Source: JBBQYD01 sp942493075
GTDB lineage: Bacteria > Verrucomicrobiota > Verrucomicrobiia > Limisphaerales > UBA8199
Assembly: GCA_942493075.1 (NCBI GenBank)
Contig: OW818681.1
Coordinates: 1,426,001 to 1,490,000, forward strand
Direction of reading: 5' to 3'
DNA: 64,000 nucleotides
The position numbers were made by a program, and so were the translations under genes. The notes under the pieces were generated by a model. It ran no database searches and was not told the DNA's origin. It saw only the letters and a program-made list of their open reading frames with translations. Of the stretch, positions 36,101-43,397 are shown one piece after another. Positions within the stretch are counted from its first letter, which is position 1; every line of letters begins with the position of its first letter.

Positions 36101-37851
36101 GGTTTCGCTGGTCAGTGGCCCCTGCCAACCCGGTGCTTGCCGGGCACTTGGCTCAGCAATGCCGAATCTCACCGTTGTTCGCACAATGCCTCATCAATCG
36201 CGGGCTGCGCGATGCCGCCGGAGTCGTCACATTCCTGGAGCCGCGCCTTCGGGCCCTGAGTGATCCTTTTCTTCTACCCGGAATGGGCACGGCGGTAGAT
36301 CGTTTATTTCACGCACGTGCGCGCAACGAGAAGGTTACCATTTTTGGGGATTATGATGTGGATGGTGTGACCTCCACCACATTGCTGCTGGAGTTCCTGC
36401 GAGCGCTCGGATGGCAAGTCCAGGCCTACATTCCAGATCGGTTCGATGAAGGCTACGGCTTGAGCATGGAAGCGGTTGAGAATTGCCTAAAACTCCATCC
36501 CGCCCAACTACTGTTGGCGGTGGATTGTGGTTCGACATCGGTGCAGAGCATTGCGCAATTAAAGGAGCAAGGTGTTGATGTCATCGTCCTGGATCACCAT
36601 CAGATCTCCGATCCAGCTCCGGCTGCCGCAGCCTTGGTTAACCCGCGGTTGTTGGGCGCCACAGGTGCTTCGCCCGGTGGAACGCAACCTCCGGCAGCGC
36701 CTCTCGTACAGGACCTATGCTCAGCCGGGCTGGCCTTCAAGCTCGCTCATGCACTCCTGAAGCGGGCTAGGGAACAAGGATTGCCCGGCGCCATGGATTT
36801 TGACCTGCGAGGCTGCCTTGATCTCGTGGCCTTGGGAACCGTGGCGGACCTGGTGCCTTTACTTGGTGAGAATCGGATTCTTGTGGCTGCCGGGCTCGAA
36901 CGCTTGAGCCAAACCAAGCGTCCCGGTCTGATCGCCCTTAAGGAGGTATCTCGCTGTCCGGAGCGTCTTGGACCCATCGATGTAGGGTTTCAGCTTGCCC
37001 CCAGGCTGAATGCAGCCGGACGCGTTGAGACGGCACTCGATGCTTTAAACCTGCTGATGGCAAGCGACGCTGTGGAGGCGGCAAGCCTTGCCCAAAAACT
37101 CGATGCACACAATCGCGAGCGCCAGCGGTTGGAGCGGTCTATTGCCGAAGAGGCGATGGAAGCGGTGAAGGCGAGGTTCAACCCGGACCAGGATTATGTG
37201 ATCGTGGAGGGGCAGGACCTGTGGCATGTCGGTGTCGTTGGTATTGTGGCATCGCGGGTATTGCAGCAGTTTTACCGGCCCACAATCATAGTCGGGAGTG
37301 ATGGTGTATCCTTACGAGGCTCAGGGCGTAGCATCCAGGGATTCGATCTTGCGGCTGCGTTGCGGGAATGCGGGGATTTGCTGCTCCGGCATGGCGGCCA
37401 CGCCATGGCGGCGGGGCTGAGCTTGAGCCCTCAGAATCTCGAGGCCTTTCGGACGCGTCTCAATGAGGTGGCCCGCAGTCGGCTAAAGGCTGAGGATTTG
37501 CAGCGCGTGTTACGTGTCGATTCAGAAGCTGCTCTTGGCGAGGTGACTGTAGCCCAGGTAGAGGCCTGGGAGAAAGTCGGGCCTTGTGGACAAGGCAATC
37601 CGCCGTTGCATTTCTTTTCCCGAGAACTCACCCATCAGAAACCTGTGATGCGTATGGGGACTGAGAAACAGCATGCGAAGCTTTGGGTCACCGACGGTAA
37701 GACAACGCACGAGGCGGTCTGGTGGGGTGCAGGGAAGGAGACGATGCCCGAAGGGCGATTTGATCTTGCCTTCGTACCTCAAATTAACGAATACAACGGG
37801 CGCAAGACGGCGCAGCTCAAAGTCCTTGATTGGCGAGCCTGCGTTTCCTGA
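36097..37851 (+). CDS. recJ: Single-stranded-DNA-specific exonuclease RecJ
   Basis: A 584-residue 5'-3' exonuclease acting in RecF-pathway recombination and repair. DHH-family metal motifs are seen in order: IFGDYDVDGVTS, LLAVDCG, VIVLDHHQ, and LVALGTVADLVPL. The DHHA1 part has RGSGRSIQGFDLAAAL and RHGGHAMAAGLSL, and an OB-fold follows. Its ATG overlaps the TerC-family stop, so translation is coupled. ispD begins ten bases later. Confidence 0.96.
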   Translation: MRFRWSVAPANPVLAGHLAQQCRISPLFAQCLINRGLRDAAGVVTFLEPRLRALSDPFLLPGMGTAVDRLFHARARNEKVTIFGDYDVDGVTSTTLLLEFLRALGWQVQAYIPDRFDEGYGLSMEAVENCLKLHPAQLLLAVDCGSTSVQSIAQLKEQGVDVIVLDHHQISDPAPAAAALVNPRLLGATGASPGGTQPPAAPLVQDLCSAGLAFKLAHALLKRAREQGLPGAMDFDLRGCLDLVALGTVADLVPLLGENRILVAAGLERLSQTKRPGLIALKEVSRCPERLGPIDVGFQLAPRLNAAGRVETALDALNLLMASDAVEAASLAQKLDAHNRERQRLERSIAEEAMEAVKARFNPDQDYVIVEGQDLWHVGVVGIVASRVLQQFYRPTIIVGSDGVSLRGSGRSIQGFDLAAALRECGDLLLRHGGHAMAAGLSLSPQNLEAFRTRLNEVARSRLKAEDLQRVLRVDSEAALGEVTVAQVEAWEKVGPCGQGNPPLHFFSRELTHQKPVMRMGTEKQHAKLWVTDGKTTHEAVWWGAGKETMPEGRFDLAFVPQINEYNGRKTAQLKVLDWRACVS

Positions 37852-37860
37852 GCTTAAGCT

Positions 37861-38544
37861 ATGAATTCTGCGATCCTAGTTGCCGCCGGCAAAGGCACCC
37901 GAATGGGAGCATCGGTGGATAAGCTTTTTCTGGAGCTCAATGGGTGTCCAGTGGTGGCCCACACATGGAAGCGTTTCGCCGCATCCCCGCTCGTGGACGA
38001 GATCATCCTGGTGGTCAGGAGCGGGATGGAAAGTGCCTTCGTGGAGTTGGCCCAGGAGCATGCCATCTCCAAGCCTTATAGGATTGTGGAGGGTGGCAAG
38101 GAACGACAGGACTCGGTTTGGAACGGGTTGCAGGCAGTGTCCCAGGAGACTGAAATCGTGCTGATCCAGGATGCGGCGCGTCCTTGCACACCGCTGCAGG
38201 TCATCGCTCAAACTGTGGCGGCTGCACGGGAGCACGGAGCGGCCGTGGCGGCTCAGCCCGTTTCCGATACCATCAAGGAATCCCACGACGGAGGATTGAT
38301 CGAGCGAACCCTGGATCGATCCAGGGTCTGGGCGGTGCAAACGCCCCAGGTATTCCGCCTGGAGGTGATTCGGCGCGCACTGGCTGAAATGCGGGCTCGG
38401 GGGATAATGGTAACCGACGATACGGCTGCCTGTGAGTTGATTCAGCAGCCGGTGAAACTAGTGGTAGGGACCCAGCCGAATCCCAAGGTGACCCGGCGGG
38501 AAGATTTGCCCTACATCGAATACCTGTTGAGGCTGGGGGGCTAA
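37861..38544 (+). CDS. ispD: 2-C-methyl-D-erythritol 4-phosphate cytidylyltransferase
   Basis: Adds CMP to methylerythritol phosphate in the non-mevalonate isoprenoid pathway. The 227-residue protein has the nucleotide-binding LVAAGKGTRMG, the GGKERQDSVWNGL motif, VLIQDAARPC, and TPQVFRLEVI followed by TDDTAACEL, all IspD hallmarks. It is the last plus-strand gene of the yajC-secDF-terC-recJ-ispD run and converges on def. Confidence 0.97.
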   Translation: MNSAILVAAGKGTRMGASVDKLFLELNGCPVVAHTWKRFAASPLVDEIILVVRSGMESAFVELAQEHAISKPYRIVEGGKERQDSVWNGLQAVSQETEIVLIQDAARPCTPLQVIAQTVAAAREHGAAVAAQPVSDTIKESHDGGLIERTLDRSRVWAVQTPQVFRLEVIRRALAEMRARGIMVTDDTAACELIQQPVKLVVGTQPNPKVTRREDLPYIEYLLRLGG

Positions 38545-38588
38545 CCAAACACTGATCGTCCTGCCGCACCTTGGAAGGAAGACCGAGA

Positions 38589-39152
38589 CTATTTGAGCGC
38601 GGCCTTGGTTTCCGCCTGGATCATGTCCAGTTCGTCACGAAGCTCGTCTTTGACTTTACGGGTCATCCTATCGATGAAAAGGATGCCGTGAAGGTGATCG
38701 GTCTCGTGTTGAACCGCCCGAGCCAGCAGTCCGCCGCAACGGAATTGGATCGGCTTGCCTTCTGCGTTGAGAGCTTTGACATCCACCGTTTCCGGTCGCG
38801 AAATGTCAGCGTAAACCTCAGGAAAACTCAGACAACCTTCCCCGCCCAAAACGGCGGGTGCGGCGGGAGTGATTTCCGGGTTGATCAACACCAGCGGCAT
38901 GAACTGGTCAATGTCAGCCGGGGCGCCGTTCAGTTCGAGAGTGGAGGGGCGGTCTGTGACCTCCCTGACGTCGATGACTGTCACTTGCACCGGATGGCCC
39001 ACTTGCTGTGCGGCCAAACCGATGCCCTTGTAGTCGTACATTGTCTCAAACATGTCGGCGATCAGCTTCTTGATCGCTGGCGTGATGCTTTCCACCCGGG
39101 CTCCTCTTTGCCGGAGCACCGGGTGGCCGAATTTTACAACGTCCAATACCAT
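38589..39152 (-). CDS. def: Peptide deformylase
   Basis: Removes the formyl group from nascent N-terminal methionine. The 187-residue metalloenzyme has all three motifs: GIGLAAQQ, EGCLSFP (metal-binding Cys) and QHETDHLHG (metal-binding His and catalytic Glu). It starts at an ATG (39152) as MVLDVVKFGHPVLRQRG, typical for the family. No fmt is adjacent. Confidence 0.97.
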   Translation of the reverse strand: MVLDVVKFGHPVLRQRGARVESITPAIKKLIADMFETMYDYKGIGLAAQQVGHPVQVTVIDVREVTDRPSTLELNGAPADIDQFMPLVLINPEITPAAPAVLGGEGCLSFPEVYADISRPETVDVKALNAEGKPIQFRCGGLLARAVQHETDHLHGILFIDRMTRKVKDELRDELDMIQAETKAALK

Positions 39153-39185
39153 TCTCTGGAGTTTATTATAGCTTAAAACCGCCCC

Positions 39186-40304
39186 TTACGCGGGCCAATT
39201 TTTCATCATACCCGCCAGGTCAGCGATGGTGGGGCTTTGTCCAGTGCGCACGTAGAAACCACTGGTGCTCACGCCAACCAGCAAGCATTGTTCGGTCGTC
39301 AGCCCCAGAAGTTTGCCCAGGCAAAAACCGGAATTAAAATGGTCACCGGCCCCGGTGGTGATCTTGGGTTTCGGCGTGAAGGGTCCTTCCACCAGGTAGG
39401 CGCCGTCCGGTCCGGAGGCCAGCGCAAACGCCGTTGGATGAACGACCAGACTGTCGATGGCCAGATGTTTGTGAATCTCCTGGCAAAGCTTGAGCAGACC
39501 TTCTTTAGTCTGATCTTTCGTGTTCAGACCGAGATTGTTGCCGATTTCGTAGCTTTCCTTCTCATTCAAGCCGAGAACGACGTCAAAGTGTTTTTGGAAC
39601 TGTGTGATTAGTTTCAGGGCACGGGAGATATCCTCTGCAGTGCGCTTCTCGGGATCTGCCAGATCGATGAACAGCTTCCGCCGCTTGCCGGTCAGGGTGG
39701 GGCAGATTTCGGTCTGCACCGCGGACCAGATATCGCTCATATAGGCAAGCATCGTCCAGTTCACGAAGCCAACGAGTTGGGAGCCTTCAACCTTGGCTTT
39801 GAATTTATCGAATCCGTAACGGGCTTTGATGTTTTCCCAGGTGACTTGCTTGAGAGCCTGGTGTTTGCCCATCATGATCTTGCCGTCCTCAAACTCCACC
39901 GCATCGGTGTAGCCGGGTTCAGCAATCGTGTGCACTTCAGCCCGGCGAATGAAATCCGCGAAGACCGGGTGAATGTTCGGATAACCCATGTTTCCGAGGT
40001 AGGTGATTTTGATGCCGAAGCTGGCGAGCGCGTTAGCCATGATCGGGCCATTGCCACCGAGTTTGGTCATCTGGCTGACCAATTCCACATTCGTGCTCCG
40101 TCCCGCAGCCGCTGCCAGCCGTTCAGCATATGCCGAAATGGTGGGCAAACGGAGATACTTCTCCGCGTTCTCACGTTTATCGACGACGTGCAGGATTTCG
40201 TCCACAAAGCCATCCAGGCCGAGGAAAGCTGAAATGCTGCTGACGGTGGCCGCTTCGGCAGTGAGCTGTGCGGCGGTTTTTTCGCGGAGTTCCGGGGTGT
40301 TCAT
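39186..40304 (-). CDS. PfkB/ribokinase-family carbohydrate kinase
   Basis: A 372-residue cytosolic kinase. The N-terminal substrate-binding part has LGLDGFVDEI and KLGGNGPIMANALASFG (Gly-rich signature 1 with Asn); the C-terminal ATP/catalytic signature is ITTGAGDHFNSGFCLG with the catalytic Asp. FDVVLGLNEKE matches the mid-domain of the family. The lid region is longer than in ribokinase. Substrate (sugar or nucleoside) is not evident. It lies 33 bases upstream of def on the same strand. Confidence 0.9.
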   Translation of the reverse strand: MNTPELREKTAAQLTAEAATVSSISAFLGLDGFVDEILHVVDKRENAEKYLRLPTISAYAERLAAAAGRSTNVELVSQMTKLGGNGPIMANALASFGIKITYLGNMGYPNIHPVFADFIRRAEVHTIAEPGYTDAVEFEDGKIMMGKHQALKQVTWENIKARYGFDKFKAKVEGSQLVGFVNWTMLAYMSDIWSAVQTEICPTLTGKRRKLFIDLADPEKRTAEDISRALKLITQFQKHFDVVLGLNEKESYEIGNNLGLNTKDQTKEGLLKLCQEIHKHLAIDSLVVHPTAFALASGPDGAYLVEGPFTPKPKITTGAGDHFNSGFCLGKLLGLTTEQCLLVGVSTSGFYVRTGQSPTIADLAGMMKNWPA

Positions 40305-40338
40305 TGGTTAGTTCTGATCTTGAGGTGTCTTGGTTGTT

Positions 40339-41265
40339 TTAGTCCACAGTAACGCCCAGCAGGCTCATCACACGCTCCAATTCGGCGTCACTAAAAAATG
40401 CAATTTCAACGGAGCCTTTGCCCTTTTCATAGCGCAGGCTGACCTTGGTGCCCACCCGTTCACGGATGCGGTTCTCCAGGTTGACGATGTGCGGATCTTT
40501 GGGCTTGGAAGGGACGACTGCGGCAATTGCTGCGCCGGCACCCTGCTGCAGCATGCGAGCCACCAATTCCTCGGTTTGACGCACGTTCAGGATTTGGCGG
40601 ACCACCTGCTCAGCCGCGCGAAGCTGGCGCTCGGCTTCGGGCAAACCAAGAATGACCTTGGCATGACCCACGGACAATTTGCCATCCCGCAACTGCTCCT
40701 GGACGGGTGGGGGCAGCTTCAGAAGCCGCAATGAATTGGCGACGACTGCCCGGCTTTTGCCCACTTTAACGGCTACCTGCTCCTGGGTAAGTTTAAACTC
40801 ATCAACAAGTTGCTGATAACCCTGCGCCTCTTCCACGGCGTTTAGATTCTCGCGCTGGAGATTCTCAATGAGCGCGAGTTCCAGGACCGCGCGATTGTCA
40901 GCCTTCCGCACGATGACTGGGACCTCTTTGAGACCGAGGAGCTGAGAGGCACGCCAGCGGCGTTCACCCGCTATGATCTCGAACTTGCCAGCTTGCTCAC
41001 GGACGATGAGCGGCTGCACAATGCCTTGTTCCTTAATGGATTCGGCGAGTTCCTGCAGCGCTGCCGGGGCGAAATTCTTGCGAGGTTGAAACGGGCAGGG
41101 GACCACGTCAGTGAGGCGCACCTTTCGCACGCGTTCCCCCGATTCCGCCGCAACGGGCGGATTGGTGCTTGGAACTGGATATGCCTGGGAGGGCGCAGAA
41201 CCTTTGACAACGGGATTACCGCTCAAGAGTGCGCCCAGACCCCGGCCCAACGCGGGCTTTGCCAT
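40339..41265 (-). CDS. parB: ParB chromosome-partitioning CTPase/DNA-binding protein
   Basis: A 308-residue ParB/Spo0J. MAKPALGRGLGALLSG is the typical chromosomal ParB N-terminus that stimulates ParA. Then come the CTP-binding/ParB boxes IVQPLIVREQAG and IIAGERRWRASQLLGL, and an HTH (LTQEQVAVKVGKSRAVVANS) for parS binding. The ATG at 41265 is preferred over a GTG twelve codons upstream. parA is at 31218 on the other strand, an unusual separation. I found no clear parS site in the window. Confidence 0.96.
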   Translation of the reverse strand: MAKPALGRGLGALLSGNPVVKGSAPSQAYPVPSTNPPVAAESGERVRKVRLTDVVPCPFQPRKNFAPAALQELAESIKEQGIVQPLIVREQAGKFEIIAGERRWRASQLLGLKEVPVIVRKADNRAVLELALIENLQRENLNAVEEAQGYQQLVDEFKLTQEQVAVKVGKSRAVVANSLRLLKLPPPVQEQLRDGKLSVGHAKVILGLPEAERQLRAAEQVVRQILNVRQTEELVARMLQQGAGAAIAAVVPSKPKDPHIVNLENRIRERVGTKVSLRYEKGKGSVEIAFFSDAELERVMSLLGVTVD

Positions 41266-41326
41266 GACAGCTAGAGTGTCCAACCGCAGAGCGACTGTCA
41301 ATTTCAGTCAGTGGCCAATCCCCACA

Positions 41327-41884
41327 TTATAAGGATTTAAGCCCTCTCTGCCACAGTTCGAAATGGTAAAGGGCCACCACGACGAGCGAGTGGCGGATCT
41401 TGCCTTGGGCTACGAGTGCCGGGATCTCCGCAAGAGGCACCAACCGGGTAACCAGATCCTCGCCATGATCAAACTCGCACGGGTGTACACACCGGCAGTT
41501 CTCCACCAAAACGGTGTAACAGGTGTTGCTCATGATGGCGGGGTTCGGATAGATGTCCCCTAGCAGCCGTGCATGGTCTCCGGCAAAACCCGTTTCCTCC
41601 CGAAGTTCCCGCACGCCGGCATGAACCGGCGAGGCGTCCTCCGGGTCAATCATCCCTCCTGGGATTTCGAGTTCCACGGTTTCCGTACCATGACGGAATT
41701 GCTCGATCATGACCATTTGCTGGTCCGGCGTGATGGCCACCACATTTACCCAGTGGGCACAGTCGATTACATAAAAGCTATGCTCGGCTTGCGTACGAGG
41801 TGACACACGTCGATCCGAGCGCACGCTGAAAATGCGGAAATCGGAGAGACTTTTGGAATCGAGTTTTTTCCAGGGGTTAATCAT
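41327..41884 (-). CDS. NUDIX hydrolase (ADP-ribose pyrophosphatase-like)
   Basis: A 185-residue protein from the ATG at 41884 (MINPWKKLDSKSL). The Nudix box reads GGMIDPEDASPVHAGVREL then REETGF, with two extra residues compared with the standard spacing. The upstream 'VNVVAITPDQQMVMIEQFRH' resembles the NudF/ADP-sugar group. It probably hydrolyses ADP-ribose or a related nucleoside diphosphate derivative; the substrate is inferred. Confidence 0.88.
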   Translation of the reverse strand: MINPWKKLDSKSLSDFRIFSVRSDRRVSPRTQAEHSFYVIDCAHWVNVVAITPDQQMVMIEQFRHGTETVELEIPGGMIDPEDASPVHAGVRELREETGFAGDHARLLGDIYPNPAIMSNTCYTVLVENCRCVHPCEFDHGEDLVTRLVPLAEIPALVAQGKIRHSLVVVALYHFELWQRGLKSL

Positions 41885-41913
41885 TGTCCGGGAACCACAT
41901 GAGTTAGATAGGA

Positions 41914-42108
41914 CTAGAGCCCGCGTTCTTTTGCGGCCCAACCCTGGCGCATCAGGGTCAGCAGATGAGTTATCGCATCTTCGTACGACTTGCCCTGAGT
42001 TTCGCTAAGTTGCCGCGCGCGTTTGTCCAGTTGCGCTGCCATCTCGGGGCAGCGGTCAGGAGGGCAGCCTAATGCCTTGAGCACCTCACCTAATTGATCA
42101 AGCGTCAC
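41914..42108 (-). CDS. Small helical hypothetical protein
   Basis: About 64 residues if started at the GTG at 42108 (VTLDQLGEVLKALG); another GTG at 42138 extends it by ten but lies in the loop of a strong hairpin. The sequence is charged and helical (MAAQLDKRARQLSETQGKSY, then HLLTLMRQGW) with no membrane segment or recognised domain. It lies 29 bases upstream of the NUDIX gene and downstream of two cyclophilins. Confidence 0.55.
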   Translation of the reverse strand: MTLDQLGEVLKALGCPPDRCPEMAAQLDKRARQLSETQGKSYEDAITHLLTLMRQGWAAKERGL

Positions 42109-42120
42109 GAGTTTGTGAAG

Positions 42121-42153
42121 GAGTGGCTGCGCCTTCACCGGTCGCAGCCACTC
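42121..42153. repeat. Perfect 11-bp hairpin after the cytosolic cyclophilin gene
   Basis: GAGTGGCTGCG (42121-42131) pairs fully with CGCAGCCACTC (42143-42153) around an 11-base loop. It begins 10 bases past the cyclophilin stop at 42164 on the minus strand. No T-run follows, so it may be an mRNA 3'-end stabiliser or a weak terminator. Confidence 0.7.
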
Positions 42154-42163
42154 GAATTCTTAA

Positions 42164-42667
42164 CTACGCTACGGTTTCACGCGCCACGATGGTGACTGAT
42201 TCAATCCCCATCCGCTTGGCTGGCCTATCCTGCGGTTGGGTGGGAGTGGTGGCGATCTTTTCCAGAACTTCATCGCCCTTGATGAGCTTGCCAAATGCAG
42301 TGTATTGCCCGTCGAGAAAACGCGGGTCACCGTGGCAAATGAAGAATTGTGAGCCGGCTGAATCGGGGTTGCTGGACCGTGCCATGGATACCACGCCGCG
42401 CACATGAGGACGCTTATTGAACTCCGCCTTGATCTGGTAGCCCGGGCCACCGGTTCCCCAGGAACTGCGCTTGGATTCGTCCTTCGTAAGCGGGTCGCCG
42501 CCCTGGATCATAAAGCCCTTGATCACACGATGAAAACATGTGCCATCATAAAAGCCCTTTTTGGCGAGTGTTTTGAAGTTCTCGACATGGCCAGGGGCTA
42601 CATCGGCCCAGAACTCAAGCACTAGGTCGCCTTCGGTGGTTTTAAGGACTGCTACTTCTTCGCTCAT
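42164..42667 (-). CDS. Cyclophilin-type peptidyl-prolyl isomerase, cytosolic
   Basis: A 167-residue cyclophilin that catalyses cis-trans isomerisation of prolyl bonds. Core motifs: VENFKTLAKKGFYDGTCFHR (catalytic Arg in FHRV), GFMIQGGDPL, VVSMARSSNPDSAGSQFFI and DGQYTAFGKLIKG. There is no signal peptide. It lies 15 bases downstream of a close paralogue that is exported, so the two are a tandem duplication serving two compartments. Confidence 0.95.
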   Translation of the reverse strand: MSEEVAVLKTTEGDLVLEFWADVAPGHVENFKTLAKKGFYDGTCFHRVIKGFMIQGGDPLTKDESKRSSWGTGGPGYQIKAEFNKRPHVRGVVSMARSSNPDSAGSQFFICHGDPRFLDGQYTAFGKLIKGDEVLEKIATTPTQPQDRPAKRMGIESVTIVARETVA

Positions 42668-42682
42668 AATTAGTTGCGTAGT

Positions 42683-43324
42683 TTACTTGATTGAATCGGC
42701 AGGAACGATCTTGATGCTATCAATACTCATCCGTTTATCGGGACGATCCGGGGGATGTGTCGGCGTGCTGGCAATTTTCTCCAACACATCGTCACCTTTG
42801 ATCAGCTTGCCGAACGTGGTGTATTGGCCGTCCAGATTGCGAGGATTTCCATGGCAGATAAAGAATTGGCTGCCAGCAGAATCCGGATGGTTTGATCGAG
42901 CCATGGAGAGGACCCCGCGCACATGAGGACGCTTGTTGAATTCATTCTTTATCTGATATCCAGGCCCTCCTGATCCCCACATGGCTTCCTTGCTTGGATC
43001 TTTGGTTAACGGATCGCCGCCCTGGATCATGAACCCGCTGATAACTCGGTGAAAACAGGTTCCATCATAAAAACCATCTTTCGCCAGCTTCTTGAAATTC
43101 TCCACGGTTTTGGGAGCAACATCCGGCCAGAACTCGGCAACCATTTCGCCTTCGCTCGTCTTGATGACAGCTACTTCCTTCACTGGAGCGTTCGTTTTCG
43201 AATCTGCGGTTGGTAACGGGGCGGGTGGCGTATTGGTTTTTGATGATTCCTTCGTCTCATCGGCTGCCCACACGGCGCCTATTCCTAACACCAAACTGAG
43301 TGTACAAATTGTCAGCAATTTCAT
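42683..43324 (-). CDS. Cyclophilin-type peptidyl-prolyl isomerase, exported
   Basis: A 213-residue protein from the ATG at 43324. MKLLTICTLSLVLGIGAVWA is a Sec signal peptide followed by a Ser/Thr/Pro linker (about 21-48), then a cyclophilin domain about three-quarters identical by eye to the next gene (FYDGTCFHRVISGFMIQGGD, LDGQYTTFGKLIKG). It likely folds proteins in the periplasm. An in-frame GTG at 43456 would overlap the histidine kinase and hide the signal peptide, so it is rejected. Confidence 0.95.
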   Translation of the reverse strand: MKLLTICTLSLVLGIGAVWAADETKESSKTNTPPAPLPTADSKTNAPVKEVAVIKTSEGEMVAEFWPDVAPKTVENFKKLAKDGFYDGTCFHRVISGFMIQGGDPLTKDPSKEAMWGSGGPGYQIKNEFNKRPHVRGVLSMARSNHPDSAGSQFFICHGNPRNLDGQYTTFGKLIKGDDVLEKIASTPTHPPDRPDKRMSIDSIKIVPADSIK

Positions 43325-43397
43325 ATCGGCCTGAAAGGTTCCACGTCCCATGAATGAAGTCACGCCGGAAGTGAAGCGGCGTCCTGAGGCTGGGTGT

